Under the pieces are notes generated by a model. That model was given only the letters and a program-made list of their open reading frames with translations, was not told the origin of the DNA and ran no database searches. A stretch of DNA of 64,000 bases from an uncultured Muribaculaceae bacterium (GTDB lineage Bacteria; Bacteroidota; Bacteroidia; Bacteroidales; Muribaculaceae), in contig CAJTUG010000001.1 in the NCBI GenBank assembly GCA_910579605.1, positions 1 through 64,000 of the forward strand, read 5' to 3'. Positions within the stretch are counted from its first letter, which is position 1; each line of letters begins with the position of its first letter. This document shows, piece after piece, positions 35,680-45,348 of this stretch. Made by a program: the position numbers and the translations under genes.

Positions 35680-36618
35680 TTACCTGTATTTTTCTCCTGG
35701 CTTTTCCGATTCTTCAAGGACACTCAGATATGAGTTATAGCGGCTTTGGGCTATTTCATGCCGTTCTAAAGCCTCTCGCACCGCACAGCCAGGCTCGTGG
35801 GTATGCGTACAATTGCCGAAACGGCAGTCTTTAGACAATCTGAATAATTCCGGGAAATAATGGTCAACCTCGTCGCGCTGGAATTCCACTGTGCCGAAAC
35901 CGCGCACTCCGGGCGTATCGATTATCCTGCCGCCATCGGGAAGACTGAACATCTCCGAAAAAGTCGTCGTATGCATTCCTGTATCGTGTGCCGCGGAAAT
36001 TTCTCCCGTTTTCAAATCAAGACCAGGCACAAGACCGTTTATAAGCGTACTCTTACCCACTCCGGAATTTCCCGAAAGCAAAGTCGTCTTGTCTTTCAAT
36101 GCTTGACGCAGTAGCTCCATGTTTTCACCTGTAGCTGCCGAAACGGCCAAAACCTCATAGCCGATGCTCCCGTAGAGATACATCACCGCATCAAGCAATT
36201 CGCGGTCTTCTTCGTCGGTGAGCAAGTCTATTTTATTTATAACTATCATGGCAGGAACGTTATACGCTTGTGCTGTAGCTAAAAAACGGTCTATGAAAGT
36301 CGTAGATGTGCTCGGGTGTGCCAACGTAACGACAAGCATGGCGCAGTCTATATTGGCAGCTATTATAGAAACGGCTTTAGACAAGTTTATGCTCCGGCGC
36401 ACTATATAGTTGCGGCGGTCGTCGATTGCCGTGATGTAGGCAACGCCGTCGGGGCCTGGCGTACCTATTGTAACGGTGTCGCCAACGGCTACAGGATTGG
36501 TTGTCCGGATGCCTTTGATGCGGAAATTACCTTTGATTTTGGCTTGGACCTCACCGTTTTCAGTGAGTATCGTGAATAAAGCCCCGGTGCTGCGTGTAAC
36601 TAAACCTTTCATAGCCAT
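35680..36618 (-). CDS. rsgA: Ribosome small subunit-dependent GTPase RsgA
   Basis: 312 residues with the circularly permuted GTPase order: an OB-fold N-terminus, then G4 VINKIDLL, G1 GNSGVGKSTLING and G3 DTPGVRGFG, then a zinc domain CRFGNCTHTHEPGC. RsgA helps late maturation of the 30S subunit. Its ATG starts one base after the rfbC stop. Confidence 0.96.
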   Translation of the reverse strand: MAMKGLVTRSTGALFTILTENGEVQAKIKGNFRIKGIRTTNPVAVGDTVTIGTPGPDGVAYITAIDDRRNYIVRRSINLSKAVSIIAANIDCAMLVVTLAHPSTSTTFIDRFLATAQAYNVPAMIVINKIDLLTDEEDRELLDAVMYLYGSIGYEVLAVSAATGENMELLRQALKDKTTLLSGNSGVGKSTLINGLVPGLDLKTGEISAAHDTGMHTTTFSEMFSLPDGGRIIDTPGVRGFGTVEFQRDEVDHYFPELFRLSKDCRFGNCTHTHEPGCAVREALERHEIAQSRYNSYLSVLEESEKPGEKYR

Positions 36619-37170
36619 CTATTCAAATTTTTCTGCCTCTGCAAAAGTTTTACCATCCAAATCTTTGGCCGACAGCATAAAATGGCCGACAGCCTCTTTG
36701 GGCCATTTTATGCCCAAAGAAGAATCGTCGTAGCGTATGCACGCTTCTGAAGAGTGGTTGTAATAATTATCTACTTTATATTGGAACCGAGCTTGTTCCG
36801 ACAAGACTACAAATCCATGGGCAAACCCACGGGGAACAAAAAGTTGGCGTCCGCTGTCTGAATCAAGCTCTATTGCCAAATGGCGGCCGAATGTAGCTGA
36901 GCCGCGGCGTAGATCTACGACAACGTCTAATATTCTACCCTCGGATACTCTGACGAGTTTTGCTTGGGCATACTCGCCTCTTTGGTAGTGTAATCCGCGA
37001 AGTACCCCACGGCTTGAAAATGATTCGTTTTCCTGTACGAAATCTACTTTGCCTACATGCTCTTCAAATTCATTTTGCCGGAAAGTCTCGCAAAAATAAC
37101 CACGAGAATCGCCATGGCGAACAGGATCTATGATCCACACTCCTTTAAGCTCGGTTTCTGTAAAGGTCAT
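36619..37170 (-). CDS. rfbC: dTDP-4-dehydrorhamnose 3,5-epimerase
   Basis: 183 residues, the RmlC length. Conserved parts: GVWIIDPVRHGDSRGYFCETF, RGVLRGLHYQ (catalytic His), GRILDVVVDLR and LFVPRGFAHGF, with DNYYNHSSE near the C-terminal third. It makes the dTDP-L-rhamnose precursor used in surface glycans. No other rml genes are adjacent; instead it sits in a mixed operon between a gamma carbonic anhydrase and rsgA. Confidence 0.93.
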   Translation of the reverse strand: MTFTETELKGVWIIDPVRHGDSRGYFCETFRQNEFEEHVGKVDFVQENESFSSRGVLRGLHYQRGEYAQAKLVRVSEGRILDVVVDLRRGSATFGRHLAIELDSDSGRQLFVPRGFAHGFVVLSEQARFQYKVDNYYNHSSEACIRYDDSSLGIKWPKEAVGHFMLSAKDLDGKTFAEAEKFE

Positions 37171-37703
37171 TCTGCCGTTTCTTCTGGATTTTCGCTATAC
37201 CACTTTGAATACATCAAGTAGTTGTGGGCTATTTTGATATTCATTTCGCGGCTTTGAGCCGGATCTACCATCTTGATGAATTTTGCCGGTGCGCCGCCCC
37301 ATAGCTCGTTAGGACCTATTTTTGTTCGAGACAATACCACGGAGCCGGCAGCAACAATGGCACCGCTGCCAACCTCGGCATCGTCCATTACAACGGCACC
37401 CATGCCAACGAGCGCGAAATCATGGATTTTCGCACCGTGGATCGTCACATTATGACCTATTGATACGTCGTCGCCTATTTCTATTGTGGATTTTTGGTAT
37501 AGAGTGTGCAAAACGCTGCCGTCTTGGATATTGACTCTATTGCCTATGGTTATTGTATTGACGTCTCCGCGCAAAACAGTATTGAACCATATGCTGCATT
37601 CGTCGCCCATAGTAACGTCGCCAATGATAGAAGCGTTTTCTGCAAGAAAACAATCGCGGCCAAATTTGGGCGTAAAACCGCGTAGGGGTATGATTAGTGC
37701 CAT
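37167..37703 (-). CDS. Gamma carbonic anhydrase family protein (left-handed beta helix)
   Basis: 178 residues of hexapeptide repeats (IGDVTMGDECSIWFNTVLRGDV; IGNRVNIQDGSVLH; IGHNVTIHG). The three His ligands of the gamma-CA fold (in VLHT, IGHN and TIHG) are all present, so metal binding is likely. Relatives (YrdA/PaaY) have carbonic anhydrase or thioesterase-linked roles; activity is uncertain. Stop and next start overlap by four bases (rfbC). Confidence 0.88.
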   Translation of the reverse strand: MALIIPLRGFTPKFGRDCFLAENASIIGDVTMGDECSIWFNTVLRGDVNTITIGNRVNIQDGSVLHTLYQKSTIEIGDDVSIGHNVTIHGAKIHDFALVGMGAVVMDDAEVGSGAIVAAGSVVLSRTKIGPNELWGGAPAKFIKMVDPAQSREMNIKIAHNYLMYSKWYSENPEETAE

Positions 37704-37707
37704 CTGT

Positions 37708-39501
37708 TTATCGTGTTAACGGTTGGGTATGTTCTTTGAGCCATGTCTTGAGATTGTCGTCGTCCAATAAAGGCATGATGCGGTCTGCAACCATGGCATG
37801 ATAATTATTGAGCCATGAAATTTCCTCATCGCTCATTATTTCGGTGTCGAAGAGCTGGAGGTCGAATGGACACAATGTCAAAGTCTCGAATTTGAGGAAT
37901 GTGCCGAATTCGTTCTCGAGAGCTTTCTGGCAGAGCACGAGATTCTCGCAGCGGATTCCATGGACGTTTTCTCGGTAAAGCCCAGGCTCGTTAGAGGTTA
38001 TCATACCTGCCTGCAAGGGCGTGTCTACATAGTTCAGACGTATGCTCTGAGGCCCTTCGTGAACGCCTAAGAAATGTCCGACACCATGACCTGTGCCGTG
38101 GAGATAGCTCAAACCGTTGCGCCAAAGGTATTGGCGAGCTATGGCATCAAGTTGGGCTCCGCGGGTATCGTCGGGAAACATCATTGTGGCAAGTGCTATA
38201 TGACCTTTCATCACAAGGGTGAAATCTCGCTTCTCTTCTGCTGTGGCTTTGCCAAGGCAGATTGTACGGGTTATGTCGGTTGTGCCGTCAAGATACTGTG
38301 CGCCGGAATCGACAAGCAAGAGACCCTCCGCCTTGAGGTGCGAATTGCTTTCGCTGTCGGCTTCGTAGTGTACTATAGCACCATGAGGACCATATCCTGC
38401 AATAGTGCCGAAGCTCTCGTCTTTATAGTGCTCGCCGGCAGAGCGGTGGCGGTGTAGTATCTCGGCAACATCCATCTCTGTGGTTTCAGTTCCCGAAGCA
38501 ATACGCTGCTCAAGCTCGTAGAATGATTTTACGAGAGCAACCCCGTCGCGCTCCATAGCTTTGCGGATTCCCGATATCTGAATATCGTTTTTGCAAGATT
38601 TGAACAACGCTGCCGGCCCAAACGATACTGGCACGGCGCGGTTACCCAAGATATCCATAATGCCGCCTGAAGTATGTGATGGCTCTACGAGTACTTTCAA
38701 ACCTTCGGGTAGCGAGCCAAGGGCTGCTTGGACATCTTTGTATGGGCGAGTTACAACACCTTGCGACTGAAGGTAGCTGCGGAGGTCGTCGGTGAGTTTG
38801 CTGTCGTCTACATACAGAATATTGTCGCCCTCACAGAGGAAAAGAAACGAGGTGGCCACTGGGGTGTGCTTAACGTCATCACACCGTATATTCAATGTCC
38901 ATGCAATATCGTCGAGAGCTGATATAAAACAAGCTCCTGCTCCTTTTTCTGCTGAGAATGCCAGAATTTTAGATATTTTGTTGCGGGCAGACTCACCGGA
39001 ATATTTTTCGTCGTGAACATATATCTTGCCGTCGGGCAGAGCGGGGCGGTCTTTCCACATCCCGCCTACAGGATCATAGTGACAATCTATGCTTATTCCC
39101 TTGGGCTCAAGCACGTCTTTGAGACCTTGTAGACGACCTGCAGAGAAAAGCATGCCGTCAAGACCGAGGCGCTGTCCCTTGGAAAGATGATTGGCAAGAT
39201 ATTGCTCTATTGATGGTGTTGATACAAGGCCGTCTTTCATCAATTCTACCCCGGTGTCGGCAAGCTGACGCCCGGCTTGAAGGAAATAGCGTGAATCGGT
39301 CCAGAGAAAAGCGCCGTCTTTAGTGACAACAAGGTCACCGGCCGATCCGGTAAAACCTGTGAACCAACGCCTTACTTGCCAATATGGTGCAAGATACTCG
39401 CTCAAATGTGCATCGGCTTGAGGTATGATAACTGCGGCCAAGCCTTCTGATTCCATTTTTTTGCGGAGTGCTTCTATCCGCTCGCTATATATATTTCCCA
39501 T
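37708..39501 (-). CDS. Xaa-Pro aminopeptidase (aminopeptidase P, M24 family)
   Basis: 597 residues in three parts: two creatinase-like N-terminal domains and a C-terminal M24 pita-bread domain. Metal-ligand motifs: LLVDSGAQYLDGTTDITRT, GTGHGVGHFLGVHEGPQS and ITSNEPGLYREN. The length matches the three-domain eukaryotic-type APP found in Bacteroidota. It removes N-terminal residues before proline. Five bases separate its stop from the carbonic anhydrase ATG. Confidence 0.94.
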   Translation of the reverse strand: MGNIYSERIEALRKKMESEGLAAVIIPQADAHLSEYLAPYWQVRRWFTGFTGSAGDLVVTKDGAFLWTDSRYFLQAGRQLADTGVELMKDGLVSTPSIEQYLANHLSKGQRLGLDGMLFSAGRLQGLKDVLEPKGISIDCHYDPVGGMWKDRPALPDGKIYVHDEKYSGESARNKISKILAFSAEKGAGACFISALDDIAWTLNIRCDDVKHTPVATSFLFLCEGDNILYVDDSKLTDDLRSYLQSQGVVTRPYKDVQAALGSLPEGLKVLVEPSHTSGGIMDILGNRAVPVSFGPAALFKSCKNDIQISGIRKAMERDGVALVKSFYELEQRIASGTETTEMDVAEILHRHRSAGEHYKDESFGTIAGYGPHGAIVHYEADSESNSHLKAEGLLLVDSGAQYLDGTTDITRTICLGKATAEEKRDFTLVMKGHIALATMMFPDDTRGAQLDAIARQYLWRNGLSYLHGTGHGVGHFLGVHEGPQSIRLNYVDTPLQAGMITSNEPGLYRENVHGIRCENLVLCQKALENEFGTFLKFETLTLCPFDLQLFDTEIMSDEEISWLNNYHAMVADRIMPLLDDDNLKTWLKEHTQPLTR

Positions 39502-39539
39502 TTCGTTTGGTTTTTTTAATTATCGTCTTGTATGATATT

Positions 39540-39911
39540 TCACCGGTAAGTTCTGAGCGATGGCTCGAAAGCATTGGGGATATGCTCGAGTATATAATCA
39601 TCGGGTTTGCCACTTATGCCGAAAAGATCAAACTGCACCTCAAGAGGAGTATCAGTAAGCTTGACGTAAGCTTCGGCAGCTCTTACTATATTGCCTATCT
39701 TGCGGTTGTCTACGGCTTCGAATGGATCCTCGTCTTTGTCGCTTCGGGTTTTGACTTCTGCTACGACAAGCTTTTGGCCCCGAGATGCAATAATATCTAT
39801 TTCAAGATGTCCCATCCTCCAGTTGCGCTCAACTATGGCGTAACCCAACGATATAAGATGCTCGCATGCTATCTCCTCGCCCCAAGTGCCTGTGTCGTTG
39901 TGCTTTGCCAT
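39540..39911 (-). CDS. UPF0102 (YraN-like) putative endonuclease
   Basis: 123 residues. It contains the YraN core WGEEIACEHLISLGY, NWRMGHLEIDIIAS and LVVAEVKTR, a PD-(D/E)xK-like arrangement (Glu, Asp, ExK). Function is not well known; related folds are Holliday-junction resolvases. It precedes the aminopeptidase gene on the same strand. Confidence 0.9.
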   Translation of the reverse strand: MAKHNDTGTWGEEIACEHLISLGYAIVERNWRMGHLEIDIIASRGQKLVVAEVKTRSDKDEDPFEAVDNRKIGNIVRAAEAYVKLTDTPLEVQFDLFGISGKPDDYILEHIPNAFEPSLRTYR

Positions 39912-39943
39912 ATATCTGTATTGCCCATGTATATATCTTCATG

Positions 39944-39978
39944 CAAAAATAGCTATTTTCTATGGGATTTCATCCAAG
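39944..39978 (-). promoter_or_regulatory. Putative promoter of the yraN operon
   Basis: Minus-strand CTTG (39975-39978), 23 bases, TATTTTTG (39944-39951). The spacing is slightly long. Confidence 0.4.
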
Positions 39979-40025
39979 TTTCACTATTTTTTGCTTTTAG
40001 CACTCTAAACATTAACTCGCCTCTG

Positions 40026-40055
40026 TTTGTTTCTTATGTCAAAACGTATTTTTTG
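40026..40055 (+). promoter_or_regulatory. Putative promoter of the LEA-like protein gene
   Basis: TTTG (40026-40029), 17 bases, TATTTTTTG (40047-40055). The -7 box carries one extra T; the distance between the two TTTG elements is near normal. Confidence 0.4.
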
Positions 40056-40080
40056 AAATTCTAATAAAAAACTCTCTATT

Positions 40081-40461
40081 ATGGATATAAATCATGATGC
40101 TGCCGCGCAAGCTGCTGCAAAAATAAGCCAAGATGCCGCCCAGGTTTCTGCCACGGCCGCTAAAGTTGCCGTCGAACAAAAAACTCAAGCTGTAGAAGCC
40201 GAAGCTCGTCAAGAAAGTGAATCTCTTGCCGACAAAGCAGCAGCTGTAAAAGATAATGTAGTAAGTAAAATTCAGGAAACTGTAGCAAACCAGCAAGAAG
40301 ATCCCGATTCTTTCCTCAATCAAGCGAAAGATCAGGTGGGTAATGCCGCCGAGTCTGTTAAAAGCGGTGCCGCTACTCTAATGGATAAAGGCGGTACTCT
40401 TCTGGAGAACCTTGCCGAAAAGGCTCACGATCTTGCCGACAAACTTGGACATAAAAGTTGA
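40081..40461 (+). CDS. Small Ala/Lys/Asp-rich helical protein, LEA-like or YtxH-like
   Basis: 126 residues, no signal peptide, no Cys or Trp. It is very rich in Ala with regularly spaced Lys/Asp/Glu/Gln, predicting long amphipathic helices (AAAKISQDAAQVSATAAKV; LADKAAAVKDNVVSKIQETV; AKDQVGNAAESVKSGAATL). That composition resembles late-embryogenesis-abundant and YtxH/CsbD-type stress proteins. No enzyme motif. It has its own promoter-like site and a strong terminator, so it is a single-gene unit between the diverging yraN and the convergent secDF. Confidence 0.7.
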   Translation: MDINHDAAAQAAAKISQDAAQVSATAAKVAVEQKTQAVEAEARQESESLADKAAAVKDNVVSKIQETVANQQEDPDSFLNQAKDQVGNAAESVKSGAATLMDKGGTLLENLAEKAHDLADKLGHKS

Positions 40462-40475
40462 TTGGCAAAATAATA

Positions 40476-40517
40476 AAATAACAAAAGCCGGACCATCAGG
40501 CCCGGCTTTTGTTATTT
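40476..40517. terminator. Bidirectional terminator between the LEA-like gene and secDF
   Basis: Perfect 16-base arms (40476-40491 and 40502-40517) with GCCGG/CCGGC at the apex and A/T runs outside; 10-base loop. Confidence 0.9.
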
Positions 40518-40529
40518 AGCCAGCTTTTA

Positions 40530-43415
40530 TCAAGCTGCTTTGCTTGCTTTGTTTTTGCGGCTGTCTGTGAGGTAAGCAACGGGGCAGGCAATAAAGATTG
40601 TTGCCAATGTACCGATGATTACGCCAAACAACATTGCGAATGTGAAGCTGCGGATAGCGTCGCCACCAAGGATGAAGATGCACAACAACACAAGGATTGT
40701 AGAGCAAGATGTCATGATTGTACGGCTCAAGGTAGTGTTGATTGAGCTGTTAACCAAATTGTAGAACGACTGCTTGGGATACAATGCTATATTTTCGCGA
40801 ACACGGTCGAATACAACCACGGTGTCGTTGATCTGATAACCGATAACAGTCAAGATTGCTGCTATGAAGCTTTGGTCTACTTCCATTGCAAAGGGGAATA
40901 CTCCATAGAATATAGAGTAGAAACCTATGATGGTGAAAGCAGTGAAAGCTACGGCTGCCAATGCACCTACAGAGAATGCGATGTTGCGGAAACGTATCAA
41001 AATATAGAGGAACATTGCCAAGAGAGCGATGGAAACAGCGATATAAGCGTCGCGTTTCATGTCGTCGGCTACAGAAGGCCCTACTTTTTGCGACGATACG
41101 ATACCTTGAGAAGCGTCTGTGGTAGAGAATTCTTCGGCTGTCATGCCTTGGCGGAGGTAAGGCTTGAGGGCTTCGAAGAGTTTACCTGTAATTTCTGTCT
41201 CGGTTTCAGGTCCGTCGAATTCTGTCTGGATCTTGTAGTTGGTAGATACACGTACTTGGTTGGAGCTTTCAATTGTGATTACCGAGGTAGAAGCATCAGG
41301 GAACTGTGCAGACAAAACATCCTGAAGTTCTTGAGTGCTGACTGGCTGCTCAAACTTGACAATGTAGTTGCGTCCACCCGAGAAATCGATACCTTGGTTG
41401 AGCCCGCGTAAGCAGAGAGATGCGATGACCACTACAATAACAATTGCTGCAACAATTCCGCTCAGTTTGGACTTGGCAAGGAAATTGAAATGTGTGTTGA
41501 CAAACATTTTCTTTGACAAGCCTGTGCCGAAGGTGAGGTTGTTGAAAGCCTTGCTTTTGCTATACCACAAGAAGAACAAGCGGCTCAGATAAACTGCGGT
41601 GAAGAACGAGCAGATGAGGCCGATGATGAGCGTTGTGGCAAAACCTTTGATAGGACCTGTGCCGAAAACCAAGAGGATAACACCTGTTATGATTGAGGTC
41701 AAGTTGGAGTCAAAGATTGCAGAGAAAGCATTGCTGTAGCCGTCGGCCAAAGCGTTGCGCACGTTCTTGCCGGCGCGGAGCTCTTCTTTTGTGCGTTCAA
41801 AGATAAGCACGTTGGCGTCTACTGCCATACCGAGCGAAAGAACGATACCGGCAATACCGCTCATGGTGAGTACGGCTTGGAACGAGGCAAGGATACCTAT
41901 GGTGAAGAAAAGGTTGCAAATCAAGCACAAGTTGGCGATGAGACCTGGAACCACACCGTAGAAGGCTATCATGAAAATCATCAAGAGCACAAGGGCTACG
42001 ATGAAGGAAATGAAACCGGCTTCGATGGCTTGTTTACCGAGTGAAGGACCTACGACCATGTCGGAAATGATGTGTACTTTGGCATCCATTTTACCGGATT
42101 TGAGTACGTTGGCAAGGTCTCGGGCTTCTTCGATAGTGAAATCGCCGGTGATAGACGATTGACCGCCTTCGATCTTATCGTTTACGTTGGGGGCAGAGTA
42201 TACTTTATCGTCAAGAACGATAGCAACTTGTTTGCCTTTGTTCTGGCCGGTGATGCGAGCCCAATTGCGAGCACCCTCGTTGTTCATGCGCATGGAAACT
42301 TCGTTGCCGCGCATGGGGTCGTAGTTGGAAGAAGCGTCGCTCACGGCAGAACCGTCGAGAGCTGCTTTGCCTCCGTTGGCCTTGAGGCTATAGAGGGCAA
42401 AACCAAAATTGTGTTCGTTGCCGTTGTTGTCTACGTGTACGGTGGGTTTTACGGCCCAACGTAGACGGAGGTCGGATGGCAACAGGCGTTTAGCGGCAGG
42501 AGACGCAAGGATTTCGTCGATTTGAGCCATTGTACGTGCGTCGGGGGCGTAGCCAACGGTAGCGCCATAGCCGGGATTCTGCAAAAGAGCCATCAAAGGC
42601 ATGGCATTCAGTGTAGTATCGGCATTGGCAGCGCTTGCAAGCGTGCTCAAGGCGTTGCTTATTTCCTGAGCGGTGTATGTTTCGTAGAACTCAAGGTTGG
42701 CCGAGCGCTGGAGAAGGTCGCGTACGCGTCCGTGGTCTTTCACGCCGGGAAGCTCAAGCAGAATCTGGCCGTCTTTGCCCTGGAGAACCTGGATGTTTGG
42801 AGATACGACGCCAAACTGGTCAATACGGTTGCGGAGGACGTTTGTGGCAGAATTGTCTACGTTGTTTTTAATTTCATTTTTGAGAGTAGACTTAACGGCA
42901 TCGTCGTTTGAACCAGATTTAACCACGTTTTGGAAAACCACAGAGAAATCTGCCTGAGGTTTGGCCGCGCGGTAGAGGTTGACGAAAGAACCCACAAAAT
43001 CATCGCTCTGGTGTGTGTTCACCATTTTGTCGGCACCTGCCAAGGCGGCTTCAAATACCGAATCGGTATCGCCGGCTTTCATTGAGCGCAACATGTCGGG
43101 CATGTCTACTTGGAGAATCACGTTCATACCGCCTTTGAGGTCAAGGCCGAGGCCTACGCCCCATTTGCGAACGTCGTTGAGTGTGTAGTAGCCTAAGTAC
43201 ACTTTTTTCTCGCCGAGAGAATCCATGTAGTGCTTGTAGGCTTGGTTGTAGGCAGCATCATCGTTGTCGCCGCTTTCGACTCTGGCATATTCTTCTGCAC
43301 GGCTTTCGTATTTGTTACCGATGAAGGTAAACGAAAGGTAGAACAAACATACCAAAACCAAGAAAACAGCTATCACGCCTGCTACGACGCTACCCAATTT
43401 TCCTTTGCTTTGCAT
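40530..43415 (-). CDS. secDF: Fused protein translocase subunit SecDF
   Basis: 961 residues joining SecD (about 1-630) and SecF (about 650-961). There is a N-terminal helix, a large periplasmic region with LGLDLKGGMNVILQVD and RNRIDQFGVVSPNIQVLQG, and SecD helices with VLSLGMAVDANVLIFERTKEEL. The SecF half has GIDFSGGRNYIVKFE and ending helices with GYQINDTVVVFDRVREN. It uses the proton gradient to pull secreted proteins through SecYEG. The single-chain form is usual in Bacteroidota. Likely promoter: a TATATTTG -7 box at 43471-43478 on the minus strand. Confidence 0.96.
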   Translation of the reverse strand: MQSKGKLGSVVAGVIAVFLVLVCLFYLSFTFIGNKYESRAEEYARVESGDNDDAAYNQAYKHYMDSLGEKKVYLGYYTLNDVRKWGVGLGLDLKGGMNVILQVDMPDMLRSMKAGDTDSVFEAALAGADKMVNTHQSDDFVGSFVNLYRAAKPQADFSVVFQNVVKSGSNDDAVKSTLKNEIKNNVDNSATNVLRNRIDQFGVVSPNIQVLQGKDGQILLELPGVKDHGRVRDLLQRSANLEFYETYTAQEISNALSTLASAANADTTLNAMPLMALLQNPGYGATVGYAPDARTMAQIDEILASPAAKRLLPSDLRLRWAVKPTVHVDNNGNEHNFGFALYSLKANGGKAALDGSAVSDASSNYDPMRGNEVSMRMNNEGARNWARITGQNKGKQVAIVLDDKVYSAPNVNDKIEGGQSSITGDFTIEEARDLANVLKSGKMDAKVHIISDMVVGPSLGKQAIEAGFISFIVALVLLMIFMIAFYGVVPGLIANLCLICNLFFTIGILASFQAVLTMSGIAGIVLSLGMAVDANVLIFERTKEELRAGKNVRNALADGYSNAFSAIFDSNLTSIITGVILLVFGTGPIKGFATTLIIGLICSFFTAVYLSRLFFLWYSKSKAFNNLTFGTGLSKKMFVNTHFNFLAKSKLSGIVAAIVIVVVIASLCLRGLNQGIDFSGGRNYIVKFEQPVSTQELQDVLSAQFPDASTSVITIESSNQVRVSTNYKIQTEFDGPETETEITGKLFEALKPYLRQGMTAEEFSTTDASQGIVSSQKVGPSVADDMKRDAYIAVSIALLAMFLYILIRFRNIAFSVGALAAVAFTAFTIIGFYSIFYGVFPFAMEVDQSFIAAILTVIGYQINDTVVVFDRVRENIALYPKQSFYNLVNSSINTTLSRTIMTSCSTILVLLCIFILGGDAIRSFTFAMLFGVIIGTLATIFIACPVAYLTDSRKNKASKAA

Positions 43416-43470
43416 GTAAAAATTATGGTTTAGAAATTAATAAATTTCAATATAAAAAGTTTTTGGCTCG

Positions 43471-43478
43471 CAAATATA
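43471..43478 (-). promoter_or_regulatory. Putative -7 box for secDF
   Basis: Minus-strand TATATTTG about 55 bases before the ATG. A weak ATTG lies 22 bases upstream. Confidence 0.4.
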
Positions 43479-43518
43479 GTGAAAAATCCCCATATGAGTA
43501 CAATATGGAACGGTTTTT

Positions 43519-45339
43519 TTATAGTTTTAGCGCAACGCCGGCCATTCCGTGGAATCCCGGAGTGGTGTAGAATGGCGCGAAAGTATCGGTTTTGCCAAGC
43601 ATGTTTTCAAGGGCGAGGAACACATTGAGTTGCCGGTTGATGGAATAGCTTGCTTTAATGTCTAAAAGATCCAGAGAAGCTAATTTGCGCGAAGAAATAT
43701 CTGTGGCACCGTCTGGGCCGAGGAATGTTTCTATGGCGCTTCGGTGGCTGCGAATAGAGTAGCTTGCGGCTATGTTTAGCTTTTCTATCGGCTTGAGGCT
43801 CAAATCAAAACTTGCTATCCTGCGGGCATGGTCGTATATGTCGGCGAATCCTTCGCCTGCTTTTGCCGGATAGAAATCTATCTGTGCGGCAATTTGGCCG
43901 TAGTTGCGGTAGGCATATGCTATTTTGCCTCCGAAAGACCAGCCTTTCAAGTCGGTGGTGGAGAAGCATGTGCGGTATATTAGCGGCATTGCCGACCCTA
44001 CGGCGGAGTATGTTTCGCCACCGAAAGTTGCGGCACGTTTTGTCTGCGCAATGCGACTGCGCACTTCGATTTCTAAACCTTCTATCGGTTTGATGTTAGC
44101 GTTCAAGCGAACGTCGTATGGGGTGTAGCTGCTGTTGAGGGCGTGGTCTTGGGCAAAGAAAGGGGTTATCTGGTATAGGTTGGCAAAGGTGTTGAATTTT
44201 TCGCCTCCTGTTGCTTTGATGCCTATTGCAAAACGCCCTGATGGTGTCCATGCAAAATTAATGTCGGGGGCTATGTGGAAGGTACTGTTTGCCGATCCTG
44301 TGGCTATATTGGCCATGAGTCCTATATGGGATGAAAAAGTATTACCTAAAGCCAGATCCCAATAAGGATTTACGTGGAAAATGCCTCGTGTATGCCCTTG
44401 TAATGGTTTGTTGTATAGGAATATATCGGAAACGGAAGGAGCGTTGTCGCGAAGGAATTCTGCTTGTAGGTCTATGGCCAAGGTAGATCCGGTAGAAAGG
44501 CAATCGGGCGCACCTAAAGAGACGTCTAACGAGTAGAGGTATTCTTTGGCGTTGTCGGGTCTGGCAAAATCTGAAGCTTCGGATAGTGAAAAAGAATATT
44601 CTCCGAAAGGACCTGATGCAGCCGTTTTGCCGTTTCCGAAATATTGGAAACCGGCTTTGAACGCGGCAAAAAATCTGTCGGATCTTCTGCGCAATCCTAT
44701 TGCGCACTTCATGTCGTTTATGGACGTTTGACTCATGGATGAATATGAGCCGTCGGATAAATTGGAAGCTAAGTCGGAACTGCTGTGCATATAATTCAGA
44801 TCCAAACCTAAGAGCCAACCTGTGGTGAATGTGTGGCCGAAATATATCCTGGCGTCAAAAATATTGAGTTTTTCGCGCATTTTAATTTCCGACATTGCGC
44901 TTCCATATTGCATGTTTTGGCGGTCGTTGAACTTGACATTGTTGCCAAGGTAGTTCAAGTTTATACCTAATGCAGTGTTTTTGTTGTCGATGAAGCGGTA
45001 GCCGGCTGTCGCGCCGAGGTTGTAGACAGGGAAATATCCGGCAGCGATGTATCCTCTGGATTCATGTGGCGTTATGGCGGATACTACCGGAGCTTCCGTG
45101 GCCGACGATTTTGGCGCAAATTGCGCAGCCATACCGTATTCTGTGAGATTGAGCGATTTGTTTTGGATAGACGGTTGGAGTATATGCGGCATTACCGTTT
45201 CCAAAGGAGAAGCTTCCGCCTCTACCGGCACAATAGTTCGGTCTACCTCTATCACGGTTGTCAAGTCTTCTGCCTTGGCTTGAAGGGCTGTGAATAAAAC
45301 TCCGGCAGCCAGAGCTTTGATAGAATATGATTGTTTCAT
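43519..45339 (-). CDS. TonB-dependent-receptor-like outer-membrane beta-barrel protein
   Basis: 606 residues. Signal peptide (about 1-23, ending LQAKA), a short N-terminal region of about 75 residues, then alternating aromatic-rich strands typical of a large barrel (YIAAGYFPVYNLGATAGYRF; FFAAFKAGFQYFG; NVFLALENMLGKTDTF), ending MAGVALKL. The strand pattern near the end resembles TonB-dependent receptors, but there is no plug domain or TonB box. It starts nine bases after the 999-residue TPR gene stop, so the two likely act together in the envelope. Ligand unknown. Confidence 0.75.
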   Translation of the reverse strand: MKQSYSIKALAAGVLFTALQAKAEDLTTVIEVDRTIVPVEAEASPLETVMPHILQPSIQNKSLNLTEYGMAAQFAPKSSATEAPVVSAITPHESRGYIAAGYFPVYNLGATAGYRFIDNKNTALGINLNYLGNNVKFNDRQNMQYGSAMSEIKMREKLNIFDARIYFGHTFTTGWLLGLDLNYMHSSSDLASNLSDGSYSSMSQTSINDMKCAIGLRRRSDRFFAAFKAGFQYFGNGKTAASGPFGEYSFSLSEASDFARPDNAKEYLYSLDVSLGAPDCLSTGSTLAIDLQAEFLRDNAPSVSDIFLYNKPLQGHTRGIFHVNPYWDLALGNTFSSHIGLMANIATGSANSTFHIAPDINFAWTPSGRFAIGIKATGGEKFNTFANLYQITPFFAQDHALNSSYTPYDVRLNANIKPIEGLEIEVRSRIAQTKRAATFGGETYSAVGSAMPLIYRTCFSTTDLKGWSFGGKIAYAYRNYGQIAAQIDFYPAKAGEGFADIYDHARRIASFDLSLKPIEKLNIAASYSIRSHRSAIETFLGPDGATDISSRKLASLDLLDIKASYSINRQLNVFLALENMLGKTDTFAPFYTTPGFHGMAGVALKL

Positions 45340-45348
45340 TCTGTTGTC

